Assembly (NCBI GenBank): GCA_030429105.1
Contig: JAUIDE010000041.1
Location: forward strand, 1-34,392
Direction: 5' to 3'
Source of the DNA: Alphaproteobacteria bacterium
GTDB taxonomy: Bacteria > Pseudomonadota > Alphaproteobacteria > Rhodobacterales > Rhodobacteraceae
Length of the DNA stretch: 34,392 nucleotides
The notes below the pieces were generated by a model that searched no databases, was not told where the DNA came from, and saw nothing but the letters and a program-made list of their open reading frames with translations. Positions 1-9,800 of the stretch are shown piece by piece (position 1 is the first letter of the stretch; the number at the start of each line of letters is the position of its first letter). The position numbers and the translations under genes are program-made.

Positions 1-1618
1 GATCGATTGTCTTGAGGCGCAGGGCGTGGACCGCGTCTTCTGCGTGCCCGGCGAAAGCTATCTCGCGGTGCTCGACGCCCTCCATGACGCGAAGATCGAC
101 GTGGTGAACGCGCGGCACGAGGGCGGCGCGGCGATGATGGCGGAGGCGGACGGGAAGATGACGGGGCGGCCCGGCGTGGCCTTCGTCACCCGCGGGCCGG
201 GGGCGACGAACGCGGCCTCCGGCGTTCATGTCGCGAAGCAGGATTCGACGCCGATGATCCTCTTCGTCGGGCAGATCGGGCGGCGCATGAAGGGGCGGGA
301 GGCGTTCCAGGAGGTCGATTACCGGCAGACCTTCGGCGACCTCGCCAAATGGGTCGAGGAGATCGACCATGCGGACCGCATCCCCGAAGTCCTCTCCCAC
401 GCCTTCCATGTGGCGATGTCGGGCCGCCCCGGCCCAGTGGTGCTCGCGCTGCCCGAAGACATGCTGAAGGACAGGGCGGAGGCGAAGCCCGGCCCGCGCG
501 TCACGGTCGCCGCGCCCGCGCCCTCGGCGGCGGATGTCTCCCGGTTCGGCGCGATGCTGGCGGCGGCGGAGCGGCCCGTGCTGCTCCTCGGCGGCTCGCG
601 CTGGGATGCGGCGGCGGTGGAGGCGGCGCGGCTTTTCGCGGAGCGGCACGACCTCCCCGCCGCCGTCACCTTCCGGCGGCAGGGGCTCTTCGACCATGAC
701 CATCCGAACTATGCCGGCGATCTCGGCATCGGGCCGAACCCGAAGCTGAAGGCGCGCGTGGCGGGGAGCGACCTCCTCATTCTCCTCGGCGGGCGGCTTT
801 CGGAGATGCCGAGCCAGGGATTTTCCCTGCTGACCATGCCGGCGCCGCAGATGCCGCTCGTCCATGTCCATCCGGGGGCGGAAGAGATCGGGCGCATCTA
901 CGCCCCCGCACTCGGGATCAACGCCACGCCCGGCGCCTTCCTCGATGCGGTCTCCGGGCTCCCCGCCCGCGCGGCGACCGGCGCGGCGGCGGAGGCGCAT
1001 GGGGACTATCTCGGCTGGTCCGGCCAGCCGCCGGCGACGCCGGGCGCGGCGGAGATGGGGCCGATAATCTCCCATCTCCGCGCCGTGGCGCCGGAGGCGG
1101 TGGTGACGAACGGGGCGGGGAACTACGCCACCTGGGTCCACCGCTTCTGGCGCTTCCGCGACCTCCGTGCGCAGCTTGCGCCGACCTCGGGCTCGATGGG
1201 CTACGGCCTCCCCGCCGCCGTGGCGGCGAAGGCGCGGAATCCGGGGCGGGAGGTGATCTGCTTCGCGGGAGACGGCTGCTTCCAGATGACGGGGCAGGAA
1301 TTCGGGACGCTGGCGCAATACGGGCTGAACGTGATCGTCCTCGTGGTGGACAACGCCGCCTATGGCACGATCCGGATGCATCAGGAGCGGGACTATCCCG
1401 GCCGCGTCTCCGCCACCCGGCTCGTGAACCCGGACTTCGCGGCGCTCGCCCGCGCCTATGGCGGGCATGGCGAGCGGGTGGAGAAGACGGAGGACTTCCC
1501 GGAAGCCTTCGCGCGGGCGCGGGCGAGCGGGAAGCCCGCCATCGTCCATATCCTGACGGATGTGGAGGCGATCAGCCCGACGACGACGATTTCGGCGCTC
1601 CGGAACCGGGCGCGGTGA
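1..1618 (+). CDS. Thiamine-diphosphate-dependent enzyme, acetolactate synthase-like (5' end outside window)
   Basis: Large-subunit-type ThDP enzyme that probably carries out decarboxylation or carboligation of a 2-oxo acid; the substrate cannot be told from sequence. The frame is open from base 2 and reads I-D-C-L-E-A-Q-G before the GTG at 26. That matches the usual N-terminal part of the pyrimidine-binding domain, so the true start lies upstream of the window. Visible motifs are VPGESYLAVLDAL, the catalytic-glutamate region ARHEGGAAMMAEA, a central Rossmann-like domain, and the ThDP/Mg site GDG near base 1268 followed by VVDNAAYGT about 27 residues later. The spacing fits the GDG-x(26-30)-N signature. 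It lacks a clear biosynthetic ilvB context and no small subunit follows, so it may be a catabolic or surface-sugar-related relative. Its last 47 bases overlap the tail of the convergent glycosyltransferase gene. Confidence 0.9.
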   Translation, partial: IDCLEAQGVDRVFCVPGESYLAVLDALHDAKIDVVNARHEGGAAMMAEADGKMTGRPGVAFVTRGPGATNAASGVHVAKQDSTPMILFVGQIGRRMKGREAFQEVDYRQTFGDLAKWVEEIDHADRIPEVLSHAFHVAMSGRPGPVVLALPEDMLKDRAEAKPGPRVTVAAPAPSAADVSRFGAMLAAAERPVLLLGGSRWDAAAVEAARLFAERHDLPAAVTFRRQGLFDHDHPNYAGDLGIGPNPKLKARVAGSDLLILLGGRLSEMPSQGFSLLTMPAPQMPLVHVHPGAEEIGRIYAPALGINATPGAFLDAVSGLPARAATGAAAEAHGDYLGWSGQPPATPGAAEMGPIISHLRAVAPEAVVTNGAGNYATWVHRFWRFRDLRAQLAPTSGSMGYGLPAAVAAKARNPGREVICFAGDGCFQMTGQEFGTLAQYGLNVIVLVVDNAAYGTIRMHQERDYPGRVSATRLVNPDFAALARAYGGHGERVEKTEDFPEAFARARASGKPAIVHILTDVEAISPTTTISALRNRAR

Positions 1619-2828
1619 TCTCCCCGAGGAGGCGGAGGAGCGCGTCGGCCTGCGCCTCGGGGCCCACGACCTCCGCCTCGAGCTTCGCGCGGGCGGCGGG
1701 GCCGGGGGTCGGCAGGCCCTGCTCCACGAGCCGGGCGAGGGCGCGGCTGAGTTCTCGCGCGCCGGCGCCGAAGGGAAGGATCGTGGCGTTTTCGCCGTCC
1801 GTCAGCGGCTCCACGGGCGCGCCGCAATCGGTGGCGACGACATGGACATCGCGAAGCGCCGCCTCCCGCGTCGTCAGCCCGAAGGTTTCGGGCCAGGCGG
1901 AGAAGAAGAGGAGCGCGTCGATCCCGGCGTAGAACTCGTCCGCCGTCGCCGGCGTATAGCCTGGAACGACCGTGACATGGCGGGCGAGGGGGCCGAAGCG
2001 GTAGGCGCTCCACCAGCTTGCGCCCACATTCCTCGCGGCGTCGACCAGCACCAGTTCCGCCTTTTCCGGGTCGAGCGCGGCGAAGGCGCGTTCGATGACG
2101 GGCCAGCCCTTGATCGGCCCCGGCCCGCCGACATAGCCGAAGCGGAGCCGCGCGGAAGGGCGCTTCGCGAAGCCGGGGCCGGGCGGGGAGACGCCGTTGG
2201 GGAGGAGCGCGCCGCGCGCGGCCGGCGCGCCGTTGATCTCGTGCCGCCGCCGCGCCTCCCGGCTCGGATAGGTGATGCGCGCGGCGCGGGAGAGCGCCTC
2301 CAGCGCCCGGGCGCGGCGGCGCGCCAGCGTCTCCCGGTTCTCGACGCAGGGGGCGCAGATTTTCGGGTCGATCCGCTCCTGCCCGCAGAAGCGGCCTCTG
2401 TAGTCCATCAGGAAGCTCCGCTCGCAGAGCCACCAGTAATCATGCGTCGAGAGCAGGAAGGGGATGCGCGCTTCGTACAGCGCGTCGATCAGGCCGATCC
2501 CGAGGTCCTGGATGCAGTGGAGATGCGCCGCGTCCGGCTTCAGCCGGGCGATGAGGCGGGCGATCTCCGCCGTCATCTCCGGGTTGTCGAACGAGAGGTC
2601 GCGCGGCCGCTCCCCGCCGAGATTGATCGTCCAGTGTTCGCCGCCGGTGGCGAGCCGGGTGCGGAAGAGCGCGGGGCGGGGGGATGCGCCGTAATTCGAG
2701 AAGGAGAGGGCGTCCACCGCCCATTCGCCCGAGGCGGCGACGCGGGCCGCCAGCGCCTCCGCCACCATCGTCGCGCCGCCATAGGAGCGGGGCGCGAACC
2801 AGACATTGGCGACGAGGAGCCGCTTCAT
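1572..2828 (-). CDS. Glycosyltransferase family 4 (GT-B fold)
   Basis: Predicted retaining glycosyltransferase of 418 residues that would use a nucleotide sugar at the cytoplasmic face of the inner membrane. The N-terminal half begins MKRLLVANVWFAPRSYGGAT, a typical GT4 acceptor-side glycine loop. It also has an LSTHDYWWLC segment near residues 127-135 and a cysteine cluster (about residues 148, 158 and 161) seen in some GT4 members. The C-terminal half has the donor-binding E-x7-E region around ETFGLTTREAALRD (about residues 314-327) followed by VVATDCGAPVEPL. The start is the ATG at 2828, because it overlaps the preceding gene's stop as ATGA (2825-2828), implying translational coupling. The frame is also open further upstream, but that extension covers the preceding gene. 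Acceptor and donor sugars are unknown. Confidence 0.9.
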   Translation of the reverse strand: MKRLLVANVWFAPRSYGGATMVAEALAARVAASGEWAVDALSFSNYGASPRPALFRTRLATGGEHWTINLGGERPRDLSFDNPEMTAEIARLIARLKPDAAHLHCIQDLGIGLIDALYEARIPFLLSTHDYWWLCERSFLMDYRGRFCGQERIDPKICAPCVENRETLARRRARALEALSRAARITYPSREARRRHEINGAPAARGALLPNGVSPPGPGFAKRPSARLRFGYVGGPGPIKGWPVIERAFAALDPEKAELVLVDAARNVGASWWSAYRFGPLARHVTVVPGYTPATADEFYAGIDALLFFSAWPETFGLTTREAALRDVHVVATDCGAPVEPLTDGENATILPFGAGARELSRALARLVEQGLPTPGPAARAKLEAEVVGPEAQADALLRLLGEITAPGSGAPKSSSSG

Positions 2829-3337
2829 GCGGGCCCGATCGGCGCTTCGGCGAGGGCGAGGAGGCGGGCGCGGAGGGCGGGGGAGAGAGCGGCTTGCGCC
2901 GCCCAGGCGCGGCGGGCGGCATGCGCCGCCTCCGGCTCGTCCGCGTGTTGGGGGAGGCCGAGACGCGCGGCTTCGAGGCTGAGGGGCGGAAACGCGGGGG
3001 ACTGCGCCGCCGCGCCCCGCCAGATGACGGCGGCGGCGGATTGCAGGGCGGAGAGGAGGGCGAGCGGCTCTCCGATCTCCGATATCTCCAGCGCCTCGCC
3101 CCGGCCCGGCGGCGCGTCGAAGAGGCCGGCGGCGAGCGCGGCCTCCCAGCTCTCGGTCAGGGCGCGGAGGCCCAGCGCGTCCTCCGCCGGCGGGGCCTGG
3201 AGATTGGCGCGGCGCTTCGCCGCCTCCCGCCGGAGGATGCCGGGGATATCGAGCGGGCGGGTGAGGAGGGCGCGGAGGAAGAAGCCGACATCCGCCCGCG
3301 TCGGCGCGGCCTTCCAGATGCTGACGAACCCGCTCAT
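2825..3337 (-). CDS. Hypothetical protein, first gene of a two-gene unit with a GT4
   Basis: A 170-residue protein I do not recognise. It starts MSGFVSIWKAAPTRADVGFF, is rich in Ala, Leu and Arg, and has no clear signal peptide or membrane segment. The N-terminal part has a few hydrophobic and aromatic positions, while the C-terminal half looks like a string of alanine-rich amphipathic helices. It ends in an ATGA overlap with the GT4 gene, so the two are very likely co-translated and work on the same glycan step. Codon use is strongly GC-biased, like the neighbouring housekeeping genes. It could be a small accessory or acceptor-binding protein, but nothing in the sequence proves a role. Confidence 0.65.
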   Translation of the reverse strand: MSGFVSIWKAAPTRADVGFFLRALLTRPLDIPGILRREAAKRRANLQAPPAEDALGLRALTESWEAALAAGLFDAPPGRGEALEISEIGEPLALLSALQSAAAVIWRGAAAQSPAFPPLSLEAARLGLPQHADEPEAAHAARRAWAAQAALSPALRARLLALAEAPIGPA

Positions 3338-3848
3338 GGCGCCGGTTTGGCCGGTCAGGGCGGGGGGCGCAAGAGGGGGGCGGGTGGGCGCTGTTGTCGC
3401 CAGCCTCGAACCTCGGGCGTCGGCGATGTGGTTCAGCGGAGCGTTCCCGGAACCTCCTCACACCGGCGCAGATCGCGGGTCTTCCTCTCCGGCGCTTTCA
3501 GCCGGTCGCGCCCCCCGGAGCAGAAGCCGGACGGGCCGCCGCGCTCACGCTCCGAATGTCGGACCCGGCGCCACTCCGTCCCTGCGCTGCGGCCCATCTT
3601 CTCTGTGATCGAGCGGATCGGGGGAAAGCTCATGAAGAGGTCAGGCCGCACAGCGCGATCGGTTGCATGGTCCTGAGCGACGTGCACAATCCCGATGGCG
3701 AAGCCGGCCTGTCGTGATGACAGAGTCAGGGCGTTCCTTTCTCCGGCGGCGCCGAACAGGGCTTCGGGGCAACTTGTGGTTTCGGCTGTCTGATGGCAAC
3801 AACGGCGCAACTTTCGGTTCGGGGCGGTCGGGAAGAACGGAGTGCGAC
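3338..3848. other. Divergent intergenic region without a recognisable gene
   Basis: About 510 bases separate the minus-strand GT4 unit from the plus-strand methyltransferase. Short open frames exist on both strands, but none shows a family motif or a good ribosome site. It must hold the promoters of both divergent units. No convincing -35/-10 pair was picked out by eye. The composition becomes less GC-rich towards the right edge, where the following block begins. Confidence 0.5.
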
Positions 3849-4538
3849 ATGAATCCTGAAAATGACGCGGCGCAGCCTGACGCTCACGTAAAATATGAGG
3901 CCGAAATGGGCTATTGGCGCGAACGCCATCGCCTGGAGCGGCAGCTGGGCAATGCTCATTACAGGGAATTGATGCTGAGCGTTTCAGGCCTCGACGCCGA
4001 AGCCTTTTCAGGCAGGGTCGTTGCGGATTTCGGGTCCGGGCCTCGCGGCAGCCTCGAATGGCTCGCCGGGCAGGCGCGGACGATTTGTATCGATGTGCTT
4101 GTGGACGAGTATGTGGCTCTGGGCATCAACGATCATCGGGCGATCTATGTGCGCTCCAGCGAGACAGAGATCCCGCTGCCGCGGGACAGCGTGGACATTC
4201 TTTTCTCCATCAACTCGCTCGATCACGCGACCGACTGGAAGCGCATGTTGGAGGAATGCATCAGGGTGCTCCGACCTGGTGGAGTACTGGCGATGTCTGT
4301 AAACATCGATGAGCCTCCGTCACCGGCGGAGCCAAATACACTCCGGCATGAAGAGGTATTATCATTGCTTGAAGGTCATATATCTGTGGGCAGAAGCGCT
4401 ATTTCCAATAGAGCCTCAGGAGCAAATAAATATCAACATCTTTACGACTGGGCGCAGAAGGGTATTGCCCCGCCAGCCTACAACGGAAGCTGGGGAATTT
4501 TCTGGTTCTCGGGCATCAAGGTCGCCACAACAGAATGA
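3849..4538 (+). CDS. Class I SAM-dependent methyltransferase
   Basis: A 229-residue cytosolic methyltransferase, probably acting on a sugar or lipid-linked glycan. SAM-binding motif I is VADFGSGPRG at about residues 58-67. The acidic end of strand 2 is at ICIDVLVDEY, and the Methyltransf_11-type post-motif region contains DILFSINSLDHATDW followed by VLRPGGVLAMSV. The ATG at 3849 is chosen because GGAG lies a few bases upstream and the residues after it fit the family; the frame itself is open further left. It ends in an ATGA overlap with the GT2 gene (4535-4538), so the two are co-translated. The last third is unusually AT-rich for this genome (about 45% G+C over 4321-4440 by direct count), suggesting foreign origin. 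Confidence 0.85.
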   Translation: MNPENDAAQPDAHVKYEAEMGYWRERHRLERQLGNAHYRELMLSVSGLDAEAFSGRVVADFGSGPRGSLEWLAGQARTICIDVLVDEYVALGINDHRAIYVRSSETEIPLPRDSVDILFSINSLDHATDWKRMLEECIRVLRPGGVLAMSVNIDEPPSPAEPNTLRHEEVLSLLEGHISVGRSAISNRASGANKYQHLYDWAQKGIAPPAYNGSWGIFWFSGIKVATTE

Positions 4539-6046
4539 CCATCCGCTATTCAGTCGTCGTCCCGGTCTACAACAACCCCGACGATCTCCGCGCCTGCCTC
4601 GCCAGCCTCGCGGCCCTCGATTTCGACCGGGACCGGATGGAGGTGATCGTCGTCGACAACAATTCGACCGACGCGACGCCCGAAGTGGCGGCGGCTTCCG
4701 GCGCGCGGGTGATCTTCGAGCGGGAGCATCAATCCTCCTACGCCGCGCGCAACCGGGGGATCGAGGCCGCGCGGGGCGAGTTCGTCGCATTCACCGATTC
4801 CGATTGCGTCGTCGCGCCCGACTGGCTTTCCCGCATCGAGGCGGTGACGATCAAGCATGCCGAGGCCGGATGCTTCGCCGGAGAGATCCTTCCGTATCCC
4901 CCGACGACCCTCGTCGAGCGGTTTTCCGAGGAGATCGGATTGCTGCGCCAGCGCGGCCCGCTCTCGGGCTGGCACTTCAAGCCCTATGCGCAGACGGCGA
5001 ACGCCGTCTATCGCAAGGCGGTCTTCGAAAGGGTCGGCCTCTTCGACCCGACCATCCGCTCGGGCGGAGACGCCCTGATCGCCTGGCGCATGCTGGACGA
5101 GACGGGCTGGACCCTGCTCCCTGTTCCCGAGGCTGTCGTCTATCACCATCACCGCACGAGCGTTCCCGAACTCTGGAAGCAGTTCCACCGTTACGGCGAC
5201 GGTAAGATGACCTGGGCGCTCACGCGACCCGACTATACCCCGCCCGCCATCGCCAAGATGGAGGCCGAAGCGGTCTCCGCCTTCGCGGCCGCCTTCGCGC
5301 ATCTCGAATCGCTGGGTCTCGATGAGAGGAAGGCGCTCTATCCGCTGCTCCGGTCCTTCACGCAGTTCGCGCATCTCTCCGGCTATGTGCAGGACGTCGC
5401 CTCCCGGCTCGCCTCCGGCGCGCCGCGGGATGAGCTGCCGGAGCGGGCGCGGACGATCTCGCCGGGCTGCCCGGTTTGCGGCGCGCGAGGGTTCCTGCCC
5501 GGGCCGGAGCGCGTCTGCCGCGCCTGCGGGGCCGGTTCGACCACGCGCGCCCTTTCGCGCCTGCTCGCCGCCGTCGGGCCGGCGGCGCTGGCCGGAAGAC
5601 GGGCGCTGATCGTCGGGGAAGCTTTGCCCAAAGCGCTCTGCGCCGGGCTCGCGGAAGTGCGGAGCGTCGCCGCAGCGTCGCTTTTCGCCGCGCCGGAGGC
5701 GTCAGGCCCGGCGGAACTCGTGATCGCGCCCGCCTTCTCGGCCCTGGCCGAGGGGCGCGATATTGAGGCGCTTCTGGCGGCGCTGGTGAGCCCGCTCGGA
5801 CCGGACGGTCTGCTCTTGCTGCTGGATCGCGCCGACGCCGCGGTGAAAACGCGGCTGGAGCATGAAGCCGTTCCGCTCCCGATCGGGCCGGCGCGGGAGG
5901 CGCTCCTCTCCCGGCTCCTGCCGCACGCAGCGGTTCGCAGCGCGTCGATCCCGGATCCGGCGGGTGGGCCGGAGGCCCTTGCCGTGATCGCCGCAGGGCG
6001 GGTGGATGAGGCGGCGCGCGTCGCGCATGCGCTCGCCGAGGGCTAA
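4535..6046 (+). CDS. GT2 glycosyltransferase with C-terminal zinc ribbon and degenerate methyltransferase-like tail
   Basis: A 503-residue two-part protein. Residues 1 to about 290 form a GT-A inverting family 2 glycosyltransferase: SVVVPVYNNPDDLRACL, the nucleotide-binding VIVVDNNSTDAT, the metal-binding DSD at 88-90, and GGDALIAWRM in the acceptor region. Residues about 310-335 carry four cysteines (312, 315, 328, 331) in two C-x2-C pairs, a likely zinc ribbon. The remaining 170 residues alternate helix and strand like a Rossmann methyltransferase (RRALIVGEALPKAL; LVSPLGPDGLLLLLDR) but lack a clear glycine-rich SAM loop, so this part may be inactive or a binding module. The same ribbon-then-methyltransferase arrangement occurs as a separate protein at 11731-12399. 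It starts at the ATG overlapping the methyltransferase stop. Confidence 0.88.
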   Translation: MTIRYSVVVPVYNNPDDLRACLASLAALDFDRDRMEVIVVDNNSTDATPEVAAASGARVIFEREHQSSYAARNRGIEAARGEFVAFTDSDCVVAPDWLSRIEAVTIKHAEAGCFAGEILPYPPTTLVERFSEEIGLLRQRGPLSGWHFKPYAQTANAVYRKAVFERVGLFDPTIRSGGDALIAWRMLDETGWTLLPVPEAVVYHHHRTSVPELWKQFHRYGDGKMTWALTRPDYTPPAIAKMEAEAVSAFAAAFAHLESLGLDERKALYPLLRSFTQFAHLSGYVQDVASRLASGAPRDELPERARTISPGCPVCGARGFLPGPERVCRACGAGSTTRALSRLLAAVGPAALAGRRALIVGEALPKALCAGLAEVRSVAAASLFAAPEASGPAELVIAPAFSALAEGRDIEALLAALVSPLGPDGLLLLLDRADAAVKTRLEHEAVPLPIGPAREALLSRLLPHAAVRSASIPDPAGGPEALAVIAAGRVDEAARVAHALAEG

Positions 6047-6055
6047 CCCGAAAGG

Positions 6056-6781
6056 TCAGGTCCGTGCGCTGACCTCGAGCGCCTCCAGCCGGCGGTGAAC
6101 CGCGGCGAGGCTCGTCTCATGCTTCTCCACTTCGGCGAAGTAGTCGACAAGGGCTGACGAACGCGCGCCGAGGATATTTGCCTTGGCCTCTATCGGCGCA
6201 AGCCGCACCTCCAGCGCAGAGACCCGTGCGAGCAAGGCGTCCAGCGCGACTCGCTGACGCGCCGTTTCCTGCGCAACGATCCGGAGCGCGCCGACCTGGT
6301 CCTCCAGCCGCTTCGACGCCGCTTCCGTCTGTCGCAGACGGTCGCTCAGTCGATCCAGCTCCGGGGTTTTTTGCGCTTGCGGCGGCTGCTTCGGGGTAGG
6401 CGGTTTGGGCGGTTCCAGGGCGCTCAAGGCGCGTCGGGTATGCGCTGCGTCGGGCCTCAACTCGAGCGCGCGTCGGAACCGGGCGACCGCATGTTCGCGC
6501 CGGCCCCGCTTCCGCTCGATCTCCCCGAGGAGATGATGCGCGTAGGGATTGTCCGGCTTGAGGGAGAGCGCACGAAGCAGAGCCCGCTCGGCTCCGTCAC
6601 GGTCTTCGCGCAGCTTCAGAACCTGCCCAAGTTGCACCCAGGCGCTTGCGTCGTTCGGGCGGATCGCGAGATACCGCTCGAACCCGGAAGCCGCTTCGGG
6701 CCAGGCTTTTCGCTCCTTCGCCGCCCGCGCGGCCGACAGCAGCCGGGCGGCTTTCTTGTTGTCCGAAAATAGCTTCAGCAT
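6056..6781 (-). CDS. TPR and coiled-coil protein
   Basis: A 241-residue protein with about three tetratricopeptide repeats at residues 11-112 (for example the stretch ending YLAIRPNDASAWVQLGQVLK and a later YAHHLLGEIERKRGRREHAV). A Pro/Lys/Gln linker at about 122-140 and a long coiled coil with heptad-like spacing from about 141 to the end follow. There is no signal peptide, so it is probably cytosolic or membrane-associated through partners. The start is the ATG at 6781, since GGAG lies about ten bases upstream and the TPRs begin just after it. It lies 44 bases downstream of the giant fusion gene on the same strand and is probably co-transcribed, which suggests a scaffold or regulator for that glycan enzyme. 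No enzymatic motif is seen. Confidence 0.8.
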   Translation of the reverse strand: MLKLFSDNKKAARLLSAARAAKERKAWPEAASGFERYLAIRPNDASAWVQLGQVLKLREDRDGAERALLRALSLKPDNPYAHHLLGEIERKRGRREHAVARFRRALELRPDAAHTRRALSALEPPKPPTPKQPPQAQKTPELDRLSDRLRQTEAASKRLEDQVGALRIVAQETARQRVALDALLARVSALEVRLAPIEAKANILGARSSALVDYFAEVEKHETSLAAVHRRLEALEVSART

Positions 6782-6825
6782 CGTAATCTTCTCCGTCGCG
6801 TTGCGCCGTAGGGGCTCGCCGCGGG

Positions 6826-9800
6826 TCAGCCTGCCGTGACGTCCGCAGGTTCGGCCAAGTCGTAGTCTTCCATCCGCCATCGGTACCGGGCCGCGATTTC
6901 CGCGACGTCGCGATTCTTCTGGAAGCCTGAAGTGCCGATGTCGCTGTCCTTCAGAGACTGGATCGCGAGATTTGGGTGAATGACGAAGCAACGGTCGGCG
7001 AAGGCGCGGGTGATCGCGCTGAGTGCGCCGACATCGAACGGCAGGTCCATGCGCTTCACATGATCAAGCAGAAATGGCATCGCCTCGAATCTCATCCCGA
7101 CGGCATGTGAACCGATCGATCCCCCGTTGTTCTGATAGAGACCTGGGCCGCGCCATTCAACCCACGGCGCCCGCCAGTCATATTGCAGCGTTCCGAGTTG
7201 CAGGATCAGCCAGTCCGCCGGGAGCCTGCGCGCCGCGGCGTCGAACAAGGCGACAAAGTCCTTGTGGAATGCGACGTCGTCGTCGAAGAGCAGGAGGCTT
7301 TCGACACGGGCCTCCAGAGCCTCCTCCAACGCGGCCTCGTAGGTTCGCAGATAGCCCCAGGCGCCGGCGCTTGCGATCGCCTTCGCGCCGCTCTTCTGCT
7401 CGATATGGGCGATCCGGGCGGACTGGCTCGAATAGTCCAGGTAGAGATCGCGGGCGCTGCGCACCGGCGGAACATCGGACCCTACGATGCGGAGCGGCTG
7501 GCGCGCATAGGCGGCGTATTCCTCGGCGACATCGGGGGCTCGCCCGTCTGTGGCGGGGATGCGCCCGGCGGATACGCCGATCCTCCCGAGGCGAGCCTGG
7601 CTTGTGGCCCAGCGATCCGGCCTCCGGTCCAGATTGAACACGCGCACGCATTCGAAGACGTCGTTGACGCGGATCGGCCCGGTGGGCCGGGCGGCGAGAG
7701 GCGGCGGCGTGACGGATAGCCAGGCCGCCGCGCCGGGCAGCCCCGGACCGCCGATCCGCATCCCCGTCAGCGCGCCGTGAAGCGCCGCGAGTGCGGGCGC
7801 GTCGGCGGCGAGGAGAAGTCCGCCTTCGACAGTCTCGACGATGAGGTCCCCGGCGCGCGCCGGCCCGGCCGGCGCCAAGGGCGCGGTCGCATCGATGTGA
7901 ACACGTGCGCCGGCGGGGACGAAGAGCGCGGCGTTCAGGCCGAGCCGGCGGTGATGCGCGGCGACCTCACGCAGCGCCGCCTCGTCTGTCGACGCCTTCA
8001 GCAGGTGCGTCTCATGCTCCAGCTTGGTCGCCGCCAGCGCCTCCGCCAGCGCCGCGTCGTCCGGCGCGCACGCGATCAGGACGATCCATTCTTCGTCAAG
8101 CCGACGCAACTGAAGCCAGGCGTTCAGCGCCTCCGAGAGCTGTCCCGGGTCCGTCGCATGAATCGCGATCCCGTATTTGGGCCGCGGCGGCAGCGGGTGG
8201 ATGGTGAGCGGGTATGCGTGACGGAGGGCGGCGTCCTGCACGAGCGACGAGTCAAATCTCGTTCGTGTGCGCTTGAGAGCATGGTTGTAGATCGTGTCCG
8301 ACGGATCGGCATGGCGGTTTTCGATGACCCAGTATGGCCGACGCCCGGGCGTCAGCACCGGAATGCCCGCGCGCTGCGCATGAAGGGCCAGCCAGACATC
8401 CGCCGAATTGCAGTAGCTGAACTCGTCCCACCGCATCCGCACGGCGCTCGCATGGAGACAGAGCGCATTCGTCGCGCCGATATGGACGCCGCGATCCTCT
8501 TCGAGCCCATGCGCGAAATGGAAGGTCGCCGCACGCGATGAGGGCTCATAGTAGCGATCAAACGGCTGCCGGAGCAGGACGCCATGCGTCGCGTAGATCG
8601 CCCGGTCGCCGCTGGCGGCCACTTTCCCCGTCATCGTCTCGGCGAAATCGGGGGGGAAAATGAGATCGTCGTCGACGATCAGGCGATATCCCTCCGCCGA
8701 GTCGTCGTGGCCCATCCAGAACACCTTCCCGGCGTCGCCACGGTCATCCCAATCCTGCGACCGGCGGGTTTCGATGCGCGGGCGCATCAGAAACTCCGGC
8801 ACGTCCGGATAGTTGTTGAGAAAGACGCGCACCAGGTCGCATTGCGCCAGCAGGCTCTCGACGCAGTCGCGGAGCATCTCCCTCCGGCTCGGAATCGACG
8901 CCATCGACGCGATTACCGGCTGACGAATTCGCGACCGGACCCGCGTGCGATGCGCCTCGGCGGCAATGCGGCTCAGACGCATCGACTTCAGCCTGAATGC
9001 GTCGCCTGGCTCGGAACCGGGCCGGCGGACATAGAGTTTCAGCGACTCCGTCCGCGCGACGGCGAATGCCCGATGAACCGTCGTCCCTTCATCAAGCGCT
9101 ACGTCCGGCCCGACCCGCTCGCCTTTCTCCGTGCGAATTTGCAGGAGAAGCCCGCCGGGGAGGCCCCTAAGCGTCTCCGCCTCCACCTCAACTTCCACGA
9201 TCCCCCCGCCCTTGAAGGGGTGCAGGGCTCCGACCATGCCGAGATTGTCATCAGCGCCTTCCGGCAGGGAGATGACGCCGCCCGGTTCAAGGCGGGACGC
9301 GCCCTGCGCCCAGCCCCGCTTGTCCCAGCCTGCGGTGAAGTCGACCTCGGCCAGCGCGCCGGGCGCCGGTTCCGGAGAAGGAGGCGGCGCGGCCTTTCGC
9401 GCCGGGGCGCCCTTTACATACCAGACGTCTCTCGCTGCGGTTGGTGCGGGCGTCGCCGTCGCAGTCGCTGTCGCAGTTGCCGGGGCAGTCGCAGTTGCCG
9501 GGGCAGTCGCAGTTGCCGGGGCAGTCGCAGTCGCCGGCGCGGTCGCAGTCGTCGGCGCAGTCGCGAGCGAGGCGAGCGCCTGCGCAAGGGCCGCCTGTTC
9601 CGGCGTTTCGGGCGGCTGCGCCCCGACGGCGCTGAACGAGGAACCGGCTGCCTTCGGCGTCAGAAGCGCGGCGAGGCTCCGTGCCTCCCACTGCGCTTCG
9701 AACCGCAATCGCGCCCGCGCCTCGCGCGCATCAAGCATCCGCAACGCCTCCTCCATCGAAGCGATACGGTCCCTTGTCTCCGCTTCGAGGGCGGCGAGGC

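Noticed and set aside
1560-3608. A 682-codon plus-strand frame opposite the GT4 unit
   Set aside because: It has no motif and an Arg/Ala/Gly bias typical of the complement of GC-rich genes.
3433-3810. A 125-codon minus-strand frame in the divergent gap
   Set aside because: No motif, no ribosome site that stands out, and a plus-strand frame overlaps it with equal merit.
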